From contig JACKEI010000002.1 of the NCBI GenBank assembly GCA_020633075.1, forward strand, positions 248,001-312,000: a DNA stretch of 64,000 nt. The letters are read 5' to 3'. Source of the DNA: Sandaracinaceae bacterium (lineage in GTDB: Bacteria; Myxococcota_A; Polyangia; Polyangiales; Houyiibacteriaceae). The notes under the pieces were generated by a model, which did no database searches, was not told the origin of the DNA, and saw only the letters and a program-made list of their open reading frames with translations. Positions 42,680-51,704 of the stretch are shown piece after piece. A program made the translations under genes and the position numbers. Positions within the stretch are counted from its first letter, which is position 1. Each line of letters opens with the position of its first letter.

Positions 42680-44832
42680 GCCGCGCCTCCGGAGGCCACC
42701 GCAGCGCCGTCGCGGAGCGCCTCGGTCAGCAGCCGACGCACGCTGTAGCGCAGCACGTCCGGGGCGAGAGGGGAGAGAACGACCTCGCGGATGCCCACGG
42801 CCTGCAGCATCTGCCAGTCCGGGTGGCTGTCTTCCCGCGCGATGGCCAGCAGGGTCGGTGTGGTGTCCAGAGATGCGTGCATCCAGGCGCTCAACTCCAC
42901 GGCCCCGGCCCCCGGTAGCTCGTGGTCCAGCAGCACGAGCGTCGCGGGGACCTCGCGCGTCAGGTGCGCTCGAGCGTCCGCGACATCCGTGGCGCGCGTG
43001 AGGTGCGCGGAGAGGGCGTCGCCCAAGCCGTCGCGCACCAGGGCCTCGAGGACGTCGTCCTCCGTGACGAGCAGGAGGTGGATGGGGGAGCTGCCGGGGT
43101 GCAGCGGCGGCAGCATCCGCTCGGCGGCGGCGAGCAGCTCCGTGCGGAAGGCCAGGCAAGAGGCGGTACGTCGGCTGGGGTCCTTCTCGAGCGCGCGGGC
43201 CAAGACCTCTTCCAGCTCCACGGGGAGGTCCGGTCGGAAGGTGCGCAGGCGGGGCGTGGGTGCGCTGACGTGCGCCTCGATCTGCGCCGCAGAGTCGTCG
43301 GTGGCGTACAGGCGCCGGTACGTGAGCATCTCGAAGGCCATGACCGCCAGCGAGTATACGTCGACGCGCGGTGCGAGCGCGGCGTGCAGGGCGCCGGTGG
43401 CCCTCTCGGGCGCCAGGTACTCGGGGGTCCCCGCCACGTGGGCGACCGGGCCAGGACGGAAGGCCTCCGCCGCCGTCGCAAGGCCGAAGTCCGCGACGCA
43501 GACGCGGCCTGCTGGCCCGATCAGGACGTTCGCGGCCTTCACGTCCGCGTGCACCAGCCCGCGTGCGTGGACCGCGGCGAGGCCCGTCGCGACCTGGCTG
43601 AGGACCGACACAGTCAACGCCACGGGGGCTGGCTCCTGCCGCGCCAGCAGGTACTCCTCGACGGTCTTGCCGGCCACGTACTCCATCACGATGACAGGCT
43701 GGCCATGGTGCTCGCCCACGCCGAAGATGCGCACCACGTTCGCGTGTGAGAAGAGCGTCAGCGCCCTGGCTTCCGCCAGCAGCGCGCGCTCGCGGTCACC
43801 CCGCTGCACGGCCCCCAGGATCTTGAGGGCCACGTTGCGCTGCGCCTTGTCGTCGCGCCCCAGCAGCACCGCTCCCATCCCGCCGGCACCGAGCTTACCG
43901 ATGACCCGCGCGCCAGCGATGGTGTCGCCGAGCTTCGGAGCGCTCGAGCGGGCGCTCGCCTCCTCGTCCCGCACCATGCGCACGTCGTCGCTGCGCCCGG
44001 CGCCTGTCGGGAGCTGACTGAGCGACTTGAGCAACGCGGCCGCCTCCTCCGCCGAGGCGGGGCGCTGGGCCGGATCCACGCTCAGCATGCGCTCGAAGAA
44101 GTTGTCATACGGCAGGCCCACGTCGGGCCGCAGCTGCGACGCGCGATAAGGTGTGCCACGCAGCACGAGCTGAATCGCTTCACCCATCGGGCGGCTCTCG
44201 TCGATGGGGATGGCGTCCACCCCCGTGAGCATTCGGAACCCGAGGGCCCCCGCCGAGTAGAGGTCGGCGCGCGCGTCGGCGAAGCGCGTCTCGATCAGCT
44301 CCGGAGCTCCGTAGCGCGGGATCACGCCTGCGGTGATGGTGTACGTACTGAGCGTGCTGTCGCGGGCCGTCCGCGCTCCCCCCAATCCCAGCAGCTTCAG
44401 CCCACCGCGCTCGGTCAGGAACAGGTACTCCGGGCCCAGGTTGCGGTGCAGGAACCCTTGTCTGTGGACCTCTCCCAGCGCGCCCAGCAGGCGCTGCATC
44501 CAGTTGTGCCAGACCTCCAGCTTGGGGATCTGCCCGCGCGCCATCCAGCTGGCAAAGGGCTCGCCTTCCAGGGGCTCCAGCACGCAGAAGGGGGGCTCGT
44601 GGTGCTCGTCCAGGTCGTAGACCGCCATCAGCCCAGGGTGTCGTGAGGCACCCAGGATGCGCGCCTCACGGGCCCAGCGCTCGCGTTTGACGCGGGGGCG
44701 CTCGGCGTTCTCGAACGACAGGAGGCGCACGCTGACGGGCCGGTCGTGGCGCAGATCATGCGCGCGAAAGAGCTGCCCAAGGGCGTCCTCGACCAGCTTC
44801 TCTTCGATACGGTAGCGATCAGCGATCAGCAT
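42676..44832 (-). CDS. Pseudokinase-Ser/Thr kinase-receiver fusion protein
   Basis: ATG at 44832 (MLIADRYRIEEKLVEDALGQ) is preferred to a GTG four codons upstream. About 718 residues. Kinase fold 1 (about 1-280) is dead by sequence: the VAIK Lys is Arg (PVSVRLL), HRD is HRN (FLHRNLGPEYLFL, near 129), and DFG is replaced (LLGLGGA). Kinase fold 2 (about 295-565) looks active: GKLGAGGMGAVLLG, VALKILG, LVHADVKAANVL (near 428; Asp kept), VADFGLA and GTPEYLAPE. The C-terminal receiver (about 585-705) has VTEDD, LVLLDHELPG (likely phospho-Asp near 636) and LLAIARE. Its stop overlaps the MscS-type gene by four bases. The pseudokinase and receiver may regulate kinase 2. Confidence 0.85.
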   Translation of the reverse strand: MLIADRYRIEEKLVEDALGQLFRAHDLRHDRPVSVRLLSFENAERPRVKRERWAREARILGASRHPGLMAVYDLDEHHEPPFCVLEPLEGEPFASWMARGQIPKLEVWHNWMQRLLGALGEVHRQGFLHRNLGPEYLFLTERGGLKLLGLGGARTARDSTLSTYTITAGVIPRYGAPELIETRFADARADLYSAGALGFRMLTGVDAIPIDESRPMGEAIQLVLRGTPYRASQLRPDVGLPYDNFFERMLSVDPAQRPASAEEAAALLKSLSQLPTGAGRSDDVRMVRDEEASARSSAPKLGDTIAGARVIGKLGAGGMGAVLLGRDDKAQRNVALKILGAVQRGDRERALLAEARALTLFSHANVVRIFGVGEHHGQPVIVMEYVAGKTVEEYLLARQEPAPVALTVSVLSQVATGLAAVHARGLVHADVKAANVLIGPAGRVCVADFGLATAAEAFRPGPVAHVAGTPEYLAPERATGALHAALAPRVDVYSLAVMAFEMLTYRRLYATDDSAAQIEAHVSAPTPRLRTFRPDLPVELEEVLARALEKDPSRRTASCLAFRTELLAAAERMLPPLHPGSSPIHLLLVTEDDVLEALVRDGLGDALSAHLTRATDVADARAHLTREVPATLVLLDHELPGAGAVELSAWMHASLDTTPTLLAIAREDSHPDWQMLQAVGIREVVLSPLAPDVLRYSVRRLLTEALRDGAAVASGGAA

Positions 44833-44868
44833 GCATGGACCCACGGCCGCTGGGCGGCACAGGGCGTG

Positions 44869-46182
44869 TCAGCGCGTAAGGTACACCGCCGTGCTGCGCG
44901 TGTCGGGTGGCGTGAACACCGCGTGGAAGTTGTCTGGCAGGTCGGGCGCGTCCGCGAAGTTGAAGAAGCGACGAGCATCCTCGGGCGCCAGGTTCACGCA
45001 GCCGTGGCTGGTGCGCAGCCCGAAGCGGTCGTGCCAGAAGGCGCCATGCAGCGCGTACGAGCCGCGAAAGTACATGACCCAAGGGACGTCCTGGATGAAG
45101 AAGGCGGACGAGAGGTTGTCCTCGTTGTCCATCGTGGCGCTCACGTGCTTGGACTCGACGCGAAACAGCCCCGTCGGGGTCGCGTGCTCATCGTCGCCGG
45201 AGGAGATCAAGGTGACGAAGGTCATCCTGTCGCCCTCGTACAGGGCGGCGAACTGGTTCAGCAGGTCCACGTGGATCCAGCGCTCGTTGCGGTAGATGCC
45301 CTCCGGACGGTCCACGCGGTCCACGCGGGAGACCTGCAGCGCGGCGATGTACTTGTTTTCACGCGTTTGGTACCACTGCCCCCCCGCTTGCTCGGTCGCG
45401 GCGTACGTCAGACGTGAGTGACGTGGGACGCTCTCGCAGCCCGACGGAGCCGCGCCGCGCCGACCCGGGTCGGAGCACAGCCTCGCGGTCGGGTCTGTGA
45501 CCCACAAGAAGGGGATGGCCGTGTCTTCGTCGACCTCGATGCCGTGGAAGTCCGGCGCGCGCACCGTGGTGGTGCCGGTGCGAGGGATCCACCAGTAGCG
45601 GGTCCCGCGGTAGAGCTCCTGCTGGTAGATGTTGATGATGCGGTCGACGGTGAAGAAGTAGCCCTCTTGTAGGCGCCGCACGACGAGCGGGCCGGTATCC
45701 TGACCCTGTCGCGGAGGACGGCGGAACACGGGCACACCCTCCGAGGTGACCACGCGGCCGATGGGGTAGGGCATGCCGGAGCTGCGGTCGGGCTGGCGCG
45801 GCATGAAGCTGAGCGTCGGCTCCTCGTCGCGGACGCGGACCTCGTCGTCGATCACCCAGCCGGAGGCGCGCAGCTTCCACCAGATCTTGCCGTCGATCTC
45901 GCGGCGCACGGTGGGCTCGAAGCGGGCCCCGACGCGGAGGAGGCCGATGGCCCGTGCGCCCACATCCGGCTCGACCCGCACGAACGTGCGCTCCTCGAGG
46001 GCGATACCGTGCCCAATGGTCTCCTCGGGGGGCGGAGGTGGGGGAGGCGGCTCCTCGGGCAGCACCGCGTCACGGTCGAACGTGGGCGCGGCGGGCCGGT
46101 CGTCGCTGCCACCGCACCCGACACCGAGGCCGGCCGCGCACACGAAGAGGACGAAGAGGGCGAGGGGCTTCCAGAAACTCAC
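44869..46182 (-). CDS. L,D-transpeptidase (YkuD) lipoprotein with SH3-like region
   Basis: 437 residues with a GTG start. Signal peptide with lipobox GVGC, then a Pro-rich linker (eight consecutive Pro). Residues ~60-130 resemble an SH3b-type module (RTFVRVEPDVGARAIGLLRV, IWWKLRASGWVIDD). The YkuD domain is at the C-terminus: PTGLFRV, YALHGAFWH (His379) and SHGCVNLAPEDA (Cys395 nucleophile). It makes 3-3 cross-links in peptidoglycan or attaches lipoproteins to it. Anchored to the outer membrane or inner membrane, facing the periplasm. Single gene, 36 bases below the kinase start. Confidence 0.88.
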   Translation of the reverse strand: MSFWKPLALFVLFVCAAGLGVGCGGSDDRPAAPTFDRDAVLPEEPPPPPPPPEETIGHGIALEERTFVRVEPDVGARAIGLLRVGARFEPTVRREIDGKIWWKLRASGWVIDDEVRVRDEEPTLSFMPRQPDRSSGMPYPIGRVVTSEGVPVFRRPPRQGQDTGPLVVRRLQEGYFFTVDRIINIYQQELYRGTRYWWIPRTGTTTVRAPDFHGIEVDEDTAIPFLWVTDPTARLCSDPGRRGAAPSGCESVPRHSRLTYAATEQAGGQWYQTRENKYIAALQVSRVDRVDRPEGIYRNERWIHVDLLNQFAALYEGDRMTFVTLISSGDDEHATPTGLFRVESKHVSATMDNEDNLSSAFFIQDVPWVMYFRGSYALHGAFWHDRFGLRTSHGCVNLAPEDARRFFNFADAPDLPDNFHAVFTPPDTRSTAVYLTR

Positions 46183-46213
46183 GGAAACGTCGTGACGTCC
46201 ATCAACGCGCGAG

Positions 46214-46798
46214 TCAACCCTGAGCGGCCATCACCATCTTGGCAGCGGCCTTGACCTGGTCGATGGCGGCCTGCACGTCGTGCTGCCCCCCCGCCCAGCC
46301 GACCAGCGAGGCGAACCAGACGTGCTGGAGGATCATGGCGGCGGTGCGCTGTGCCTCCGTCGCCTCCCCGCGCCACTCGGAGGCCGCCTCGCCACGGATG
46401 GTGGCCACGGTCAGCCCGGTGATCATCGCGTGGAAGCTGATGACCTTCGAGGCCACGTGCGGATCGCCGCTGGCGATGGACCGGATCAGCGCGCGCGCCA
46501 GGTTGGGCTTGCGCGTGAGGCCGCGGGTCATGTTGTCGAACAGGTTGCCCACACGGTCGACGGGGGTGTCGCCGTCCGGCATGCGCTTGCCCAGGCGCGC
46601 CAAGAGCTTCTCGCTCTCTTGCTCGAGGGCCGCCACGAGGATCTCCTCCTTGCTGGCGAAGCGCTTGTACAGAGTCCCCAACGCGACCCCCGCCGTGGAG
46701 GCGACGTCGCGCAGCCGCACGGCCGCGAACCCGTCCGCCGCGGCCAGCTCGATGGCCGTGTCGACTATTCGCTGCGCGCGTTCATCGAGTTCCGTCAT
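46214..46798 (-). CDS. KstR-like TetR-family repressor
   Basis: ATG at 46798 (MTELDERAQRIVDTAIELAA) is preferred to a start 12 codons upstream. About 194 residues. N-terminal HTH: FAAVRLRDVASTAGVALGTL then YKRFASKEEILVAAL. The ligand-binding part has TRGLTRKPNLARALIRSIAS and ILQHVWFASLVGWAGG, which line up with mycobacterial KstR as I recall it (AVGTLYRYFPSK; DVWLSNLLAWL). KstR binds a CoA thioester of a sterol intermediate and represses cholesterol genes. Here it is the last gene of the run SCP2-DUF35-thiolase-thiolase-ligase-TetR, so it may be autoregulated from the operator at 52072. KstR-like identity is inferred from motif and operator agreement. Confidence 0.8.
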   Translation of the reverse strand: MTELDERAQRIVDTAIELAAADGFAAVRLRDVASTAGVALGTLYKRFASKEEILVAALEQESEKLLARLGKRMPDGDTPVDRVGNLFDNMTRGLTRKPNLARALIRSIASGDPHVASKVISFHAMITGLTVATIRGEAASEWRGEATEAQRTAAMILQHVWFASLVGWAGGQHDVQAAIDQVKAAAKMVMAAQG

Positions 46799-46878
46799 GG
46801 GGGACCTCTGCGGAGTGGGGGTCAAAGCGAGCATAGGCGTCCGAGGGTGGGGTCACCGCGCGCCGTCTGCAAGCAGGC

Positions 46879-48492
46879 TCAGGCAACACCGGCGGCCTCT
46901 TTGGCGATCGCCTCGGCCCAGGCGTAGTCCGGCTTGCCGCTCGCGAAGCGCTCCACCGTGTCGCGCTGGACCACGACCCGGGGCACCTTGTAGCCCGCCA
47001 CGTGCGCGCGGCAGTGGGTCTGCAGCTCTTCCATCGAGAGTGGCTTGTTGCCCTTGGTGCTGAACACGGCGCCGACGGTGGATCCCCACTTGGGGTCGGG
47101 CACACCGACCACCAGCGCGTCGATGACGTCGGGGTGCGCCTTGATGGCCTCCTCCACTTCTTCCGGGAAGACCTTTTCCCCGCCGGTGTTGATGCACTTG
47201 CTGCCGCGACCCATGAACGTGATGCGCCCGTCTTCCTCGACGGTGGCGAAGTCCCCTGGCACGACCCAGCGCTTGCCGTCCTTCGAGACGAAGCGCTCTG
47301 CGGTCTGGGCCTCGTCCTTGTAGTAGCCGAGGGGCAGGCGACCGGTGCGCGCCAGGCGTCCGATCTTGCCGCTGCCCGGCACGATCGGGTTCAGGTCCTC
47401 GTCCAGCACCGTCACGCTGTCGTCCATGTAGAACGTAGGCCGCCCGTCCACGCTCTCTTCGTCGTCGGCGGCGCGCCCCAGATCTCCGGACTCCGTGCTG
47501 CCGAAGCTGTTGATGATCATCACGTCGGGCAGCAGCTCCTGGAGCTTGGCCTTGTTGGTGCGCGAGAGGATGGCCCCGGCCGAGGCGATGACGGTCAGGT
47601 TGGAGACGTCGAAGCTCTTGTCCGTGCGCTGCAGCTGCTCGAGGATGGGATAGGCCATCGCGTCCCCCACGATGGTGAGCGTGGAGACCTCCTCCTCGGC
47701 GATCAGGTCCAGCACGCGCTCGGCGTCGAAGCTCTTGCCGGGCTGGATGATGAGCTTTCCGCCCGTCAGCAGGCAGATGAAGCCGGTGAGCTGCGCCGCT
47801 CCGTGGATGAACGGAGCGCAGGGCAGCATGCTGACGCAGTAGAACTCCTCCTTGGCGTTGCTCGCGACCTCCTCCGGGCTCTCCACCGGGTCACCGCTTG
47901 GCGCGCCACCCTGCAGAGCCGAGAAGAACATGTCCTCGTGCCGCCACATCACACCCTTGGGCATGCCCGTGGTGCCGCCCGTGTAGATGATGAAGAGGTC
48001 GTCGCCGCTGCGCTCGCCGAAGTCACGCTCGGGGCTGCCCGCTGCCATGGCCGCTTCGTAGTCGGTCGTCTCTTGGCTGCTCTCGCAGCTCGTGCCGTCC
48101 TCCACGGTGATCAACGCGGGGATGGCGGGCATGCCTTCGTTGGCCTGGTCGATGACGGGCAAGAACTGCCGCTGCGCCACGATGCCCTTGAGGTCGGCGT
48201 TGTCGATCATGTACCGCACCTCGGGGGCGACGAAGCGGTAGTTGATGTTGATGCCCACGGCGCGGATCTTCATGAGCGCCAGCAGCGTCTCGACGTACTC
48301 GTGGCCGTTGAACAAGAACAGGCCCACGTGGTCCCCCGCGCCGATGCCGCGCGACGCGAAGAAGTGCGCAAGGCGGTTGGCGCGCGTGTCGAGCTCCTTG
48401 AAGGTCCAGTGCACGTCGCCCGAGGCGAGGGCGGGGCGGTCTGGACAGGCGTCCGCGATCGACTCCATCAGGTCGGCGATGTTGTACTGCAT
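46879..48492 (-). CDS. FadD19-like acyl-CoA synthetase
   Basis: 537 residues with an ATG start. Adenylate-forming motifs: IIYTGGTTGMPKGVMWRHED, NSFGSTESGDLG, VPGDFATVEEDGRITFMGRG and the C-terminal catalytic Lys motif RFASGKPDYAWA. The stretch AAGSPERDFGERSGDDLF and the VMWRHED extension match the FadD19/FadD3-type branch that activates sterol side chains or large carboxylates in actinobacteria (from memory). Predicted reaction: carboxylate plus ATP plus CoA to acyl-CoA, AMP and PPi in the cytosol. It lies 67 bases downstream of the second thiolase and 80 above the TetR gene, all on the same strand. Confidence 0.85.
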   Translation of the reverse strand: MQYNIADLMESIADACPDRPALASGDVHWTFKELDTRANRLAHFFASRGIGAGDHVGLFLFNGHEYVETLLALMKIRAVGININYRFVAPEVRYMIDNADLKGIVAQRQFLPVIDQANEGMPAIPALITVEDGTSCESSQETTDYEAAMAAGSPERDFGERSGDDLFIIYTGGTTGMPKGVMWRHEDMFFSALQGGAPSGDPVESPEEVASNAKEEFYCVSMLPCAPFIHGAAQLTGFICLLTGGKLIIQPGKSFDAERVLDLIAEEEVSTLTIVGDAMAYPILEQLQRTDKSFDVSNLTVIASAGAILSRTNKAKLQELLPDVMIINSFGSTESGDLGRAADDEESVDGRPTFYMDDSVTVLDEDLNPIVPGSGKIGRLARTGRLPLGYYKDEAQTAERFVSKDGKRWVVPGDFATVEEDGRITFMGRGSKCINTGGEKVFPEEVEEAIKAHPDVIDALVVGVPDPKWGSTVGAVFSTKGNKPLSMEELQTHCRAHVAGYKVPRVVVQRDTVERFASGKPDYAWAEAIAKEAAGVA

Positions 48493-48559
48493 GGCTCTGG
48501 GATCTCTCGTGCTTCCGGGGAATGTCTTGTGCGGCGCGCGCGGGCGCTTGGGACGGGGC

Positions 48560-49708
48560 TCAGGGGCGCTTGCTACCGACGGCCCACATGGCGAAGAACT
48601 GCGAGCCGCCGCCGTAGGCGTGGCCGATGGCGATCTTGGCGCCGTCCACTTGGTGGGCGGCCGCGGTTCCGCGCACCTGGCGGGCGGCCTCGGCGAAGCG
48701 GATCATGCCGCTGGCGCCGATGGGGTTGGTGCAGAGCACGCCGCCGCTCATGTTGAGGGGCAGCTGTCCGCCGATGCGGGTCTTGCCCTCCATGCTCCAC
48801 TTCCAGCCCTCGCCGGGGTCACAGAAGCCGAGGTTCTCGAGCCACATGGGCTCGAACCAGCTGAAGGGGACGTAGATCTCGGCGCAGTCCACGTCCTTGC
48901 GCGGGTCGATGCCGGCTTGGTCGTAGACGTCCTTGGCGCAGAGCTGGCCGGCGCCGGGGTTGACCTGATCGCGGCCGGCCATGAAGGTGCGCTCGGTGCG
49001 CACGCTGGTGCCGAGCACCCACGCGGGGTTCTTGCAGCCCTTGGCGTGCTTGTCGTTCGCGAGGACCATCGCCACGGCGCCGTCCGACGAGGGGCAGGTC
49101 TCGGAGTAGCGGATGGGGTCCCACAGCATGGGCGCGGCCTTGACCTCGTCGAGCGTCTGCGTGAGGTGCAGGTGCGCGTTGGGGTTGAGCAGGCCGTGCT
49201 CGCGGTCCTTGACGGCCACCATGGGGCCGGCGTCGGGGTGCGCGTCGTGGCGCGCCATGTAGCTGCGGATGAGGGGGGCGAAGTAGCCGCCCGCGCCGGC
49301 CACCAGCTGCGGCTGGAAGGGGATGGCGGGCGAGAGGGCCCACATGGCGTTGGCCTCGCTCTGCTTCTCGAAGGCCAGCGTGAGCACCTGCTCGTGCACG
49401 CCGTGCTGGATGAGGTGGCTGGCCACGACCGCGGTGGAGCCGCCGACCGAGCCGGCGGTGTGCACGCGGAAGATGGGCTTGCCCACCGCGCCGAGCGCGT
49501 CGGCCATGAACAGCTCGGGCATCATCACGCCCTCGAACATGTCGGGGGCGGTGCCGATGACGATGGCGTCCATGTCCGCGAGCGTGCGGCCCGCGTCCTC
49601 GAGGGCGCGGAAGAGGGCCTCGCGCAGGAGTCCGGGGAGCGAGACGTCCTTGCGGCTCTCGCGGTGTTCGGTCTGGCCAATGCCGATGACGGCGCAACGT
49701 TCGGACAT
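48560..49708 (-). CDS. Thiolase-fold lipid-transfer-type protein (Ltp3-like)
   Basis: 382 residues. ATG at 49708 shares one base with the stop of the previous gene (TAATG). SCP2-type thiolase fold: AVIGIGQTEHRESRKDVSLP, VHTAGSVGGSTAVVAS, FSWFEPMWLENLGF, NMSGGVLCTNPIGASGM, HAYGGGSQFFAMWAVG. In active thiolases the nucleophile stands in NxxCxSG; here that place reads HTAGSVGG, without Cys, and the late Cys is Tyr (GHAYGG). It may therefore act as a retro-aldolase with the DUF35 protein, as for Ltp2, or as a non-catalytic partner. Length and order fit Rv3523 of the M. tuberculosis cholesterol cluster (from memory). Confidence 0.8.
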   Translation of the reverse strand: MSERCAVIGIGQTEHRESRKDVSLPGLLREALFRALEDAGRTLADMDAIVIGTAPDMFEGVMMPELFMADALGAVGKPIFRVHTAGSVGGSTAVVASHLIQHGVHEQVLTLAFEKQSEANAMWALSPAIPFQPQLVAGAGGYFAPLIRSYMARHDAHPDAGPMVAVKDREHGLLNPNAHLHLTQTLDEVKAAPMLWDPIRYSETCPSSDGAVAMVLANDKHAKGCKNPAWVLGTSVRTERTFMAGRDQVNPGAGQLCAKDVYDQAGIDPRKDVDCAEIYVPFSWFEPMWLENLGFCDPGEGWKWSMEGKTRIGGQLPLNMSGGVLCTNPIGASGMIRFAEAARQVRGTAAAHQVDGAKIAIGHAYGGGSQFFAMWAVGSKRP

Positions 49709-50766
49709 TACTCAGCCTCCAAGACGGCCACGAGGTTTTGCTGCAGACACGCGCCGCTGGTGCAGTGCGCCACGGCGCGCTTGGCGCTGCCGTCCATGAT
49801 GCGAGACGCGGCCTCGCCGAAGCGGGTGAGGCCGGCGGTCATGATGGAGTTCGCGGCGAGCGCGCCTCCCGAGGGGTTGATGCGCACGCTGCTGTCCAGC
49901 CCGAGCGCCTCCTTCAGGATGATCTCCTGGTGCGCGAAGGGCGCGTGCAGCTCGGCCACGTCCACCTTGGCCTTGCCCACGCCCGCCCTCTCGCCCGCCA
50001 GCCGCGCCGACGTGCTCACCGTCAGGTCGCGCAGGCCGAGGGAGTTGGCCTCCACGCGGTGGTCGATGCCGCGGATGAACGCGGGCCGCGAGCAGATGGC
50101 GCGCGCCTTCTCGGCCGTGGCCAGCACCACGCAGGCGGCGCCGTCCGTGAGGGGCGGGCAGAAGCTCTTGCGCAGCGGGGACGCGAGGTAGGGCTCCTCC
50201 TTCAGGATCTTCTTCGCGTCGAACTCGCCCTTCACCTGCGCGAAGGGGTTCTGCATGGCGTCGCGCCGGCTGCGCACCGCGATGTCGGCGAAGTCCTTCT
50301 CCGTCGCCTTGCCCGCGTCGATCAGCGCCCGCGCCTGCAGCGCGGCCGAGCTGATCGAGTCGAGCCCCAGCGGCTGCACGTAGTACGGGTCGTTCTGCAG
50401 GTTGAGCACGTCCGGGATGGACCCGAGCGAGCCCTTGCCGAACGACATCACCAGCGCCACGTCGATGTCGCCGTGCAGCAGCCGCACCCACGCCTCGTAG
50501 AGCGCGAAGGCGCCGTCCATCTCCACGTGCGACTCGCGGATGGGCGGCCACGCCTTGAGCCCGTCCACCGCCGCCACGAACGAGAAGGGGCGCCCGATCA
50601 GGTAGTCCGAGCTGCCGCTGCAGGTGAAGCCCACGTCGTCTTGCGTGAGGCCCACCTTGCCGAGCGCTTCGTTGATGATGGGCTCCAGCATCTCGGCCTC
50701 GTCGCGCGGATCCGCGCGGCGCTCCGAGGGCAGCTGAGCAAAGGAAACGATCGCGATGTCACGCAT
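49708..50766 (-). CDS. Thiolase-fold lipid-transfer-type protein (Ltp4-like)
   Basis: 352 residues. The ATG shares one base with the DUF35 stop (TGATG). Thiolase features: TCSGSSDYLIGRPFSF, ESHVEMDGAFALYEAWV, NDPYYVQPLGLDSIS, ELHAPFAHQEIILKEALGL, NPSGGALAANSIMTAGL. The nucleophile position reads VEMDGAF, with no Cys; the C-terminus has AHCTSGACLQQ, which keeps Cys residues. Thiolases of this group pair with DUF35 proteins in sterol side-chain cleavage. The set DUF35, this gene and the next repeats the Rv3521-Rv3522-Rv3523 order (from memory). Substrate unproven. Confidence 0.8.
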   Translation of the reverse strand: MRDIAIVSFAQLPSERRADPRDEAEMLEPIINEALGKVGLTQDDVGFTCSGSSDYLIGRPFSFVAAVDGLKAWPPIRESHVEMDGAFALYEAWVRLLHGDIDVALVMSFGKGSLGSIPDVLNLQNDPYYVQPLGLDSISSAALQARALIDAGKATEKDFADIAVRSRRDAMQNPFAQVKGEFDAKKILKEEPYLASPLRKSFCPPLTDGAACVVLATAEKARAICSRPAFIRGIDHRVEANSLGLRDLTVSTSARLAGERAGVGKAKVDVAELHAPFAHQEIILKEALGLDSSVRINPSGGALAANSIMTAGLTRFGEAASRIMDGSAKRAVAHCTSGACLQQNLVAVLEAE

Positions 50767-51674
50767 CAGAGGTGCTCCGAGTAGCTCTCGAACGGCGCGT
50801 CGGGCTCACCGGTCGGTTCGAAATAGAGGATGTTCTCCACCGAGGTCTCCCACTCCTCGCGCGGCTTCCACTTGGCCTTCACGCGCATGCCCATGCGGAT
50901 CTCGTCGTACGCGACGCCGCTGATGAGGTGGTAGAAGGGCAGGTCCGAGCCGTCCAGCACGATGGCGCCGAAGCAGTAGGGCGGCGTCAGCTTCTGCCCC
51001 TCGAAGGGGATGCGCACCACGGTGAACGTCGTGAGCACGCCGCGGTCCGCGACCTCCACGTACTCGTCCATGGGCTGCCCATCCACCGGGCTCGCGCCGC
51101 GCGGCGGCACGTAGACCTTGCCGGTGGCCTTGCACTTGCCGCCCAGGATCTTGCCCTGCTCGAAGCCGCGCAGGTACGCCGTCTGGTGCACGCCCGGCAT
51201 GACGCTGAAGTCCAGGTGCACGGGGCCGAGGAGGATGGGCGAGCTGGGCTCGAAGCACTCGATGTCCTGGATGGTGCCGCGCTTCTCTTTCGCCCAGCGC
51301 ACGCGCACGCGCATGCCCGTCTCGAGCTCCTTCGGGCTCTTGGCGTCCAAGATGTGCGTGATGCAGCTGTCCGTGCCGTCGATCTGCACCAGCGCGAACG
51401 CGAAGGGCGTCTTGCGCGGGTGGTTCGCGCGCGGCTCCGCCACCCAGGTCCACGACTTGAGTACACCCGTCGGGCGCAGCTGCACGAACTCACCCGTGGT
51501 GGGCGCGCCCGTCTCGTCGTACTCCTGCGGCGGGCACAGCACCCGCCCGTCGGCGGTCTTCACGCCTTCCAGGATCTCGTAGCGCAGCCCTTCCAGGAAG
51601 CGCCCAATCACGGGGCCCATCGAGCGCCGGTAGGTGTACTCGAGGACGTAGGGAGCGGTCAGTGCTTCGGTCAT
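50766..51674 (-). CDS. Tandem DUF35 OB-fold protein, thiolase partner
   Basis: 302 residues with an ATG start. Two DUF35-like units: the first (about 25-145) has KTADGRVLCPPQEYDETG, LKSWTWVAEP and FAFALVQIDGTDS; the second (about 165-285) has KATGKVYVPPRGASP, VLTTFTVVRIPFEG and YCFGAIVLDGSDLPF. Each unit keeps the OB strands but only one Cys of the four-Cys zinc ribbon, so metal binding is doubtful. DUF35 proteins form complexes with thiolase-like aldolases or hydratases and may guide acyl-CoA. It is stop-start coupled to the following thiolase gene and 30 bases below the SCP2 gene. Confidence 0.85.
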   Translation of the reverse strand: MTEALTAPYVLEYTYRRSMGPVIGRFLEGLRYEILEGVKTADGRVLCPPQEYDETGAPTTGEFVQLRPTGVLKSWTWVAEPRANHPRKTPFAFALVQIDGTDSCITHILDAKSPKELETGMRVRVRWAKEKRGTIQDIECFEPSSPILLGPVHLDFSVMPGVHQTAYLRGFEQGKILGGKCKATGKVYVPPRGASPVDGQPMDEYVEVADRGVLTTFTVVRIPFEGQKLTPPYCFGAIVLDGSDLPFYHLISGVAYDEIRMGMRVKAKWKPREEWETSVENILYFEPTGEPDAPFESYSEHL

Positions 51675-51704
51675 GATGAGTCGTTGTGCTTTCGTGACGA
51701 GGCG

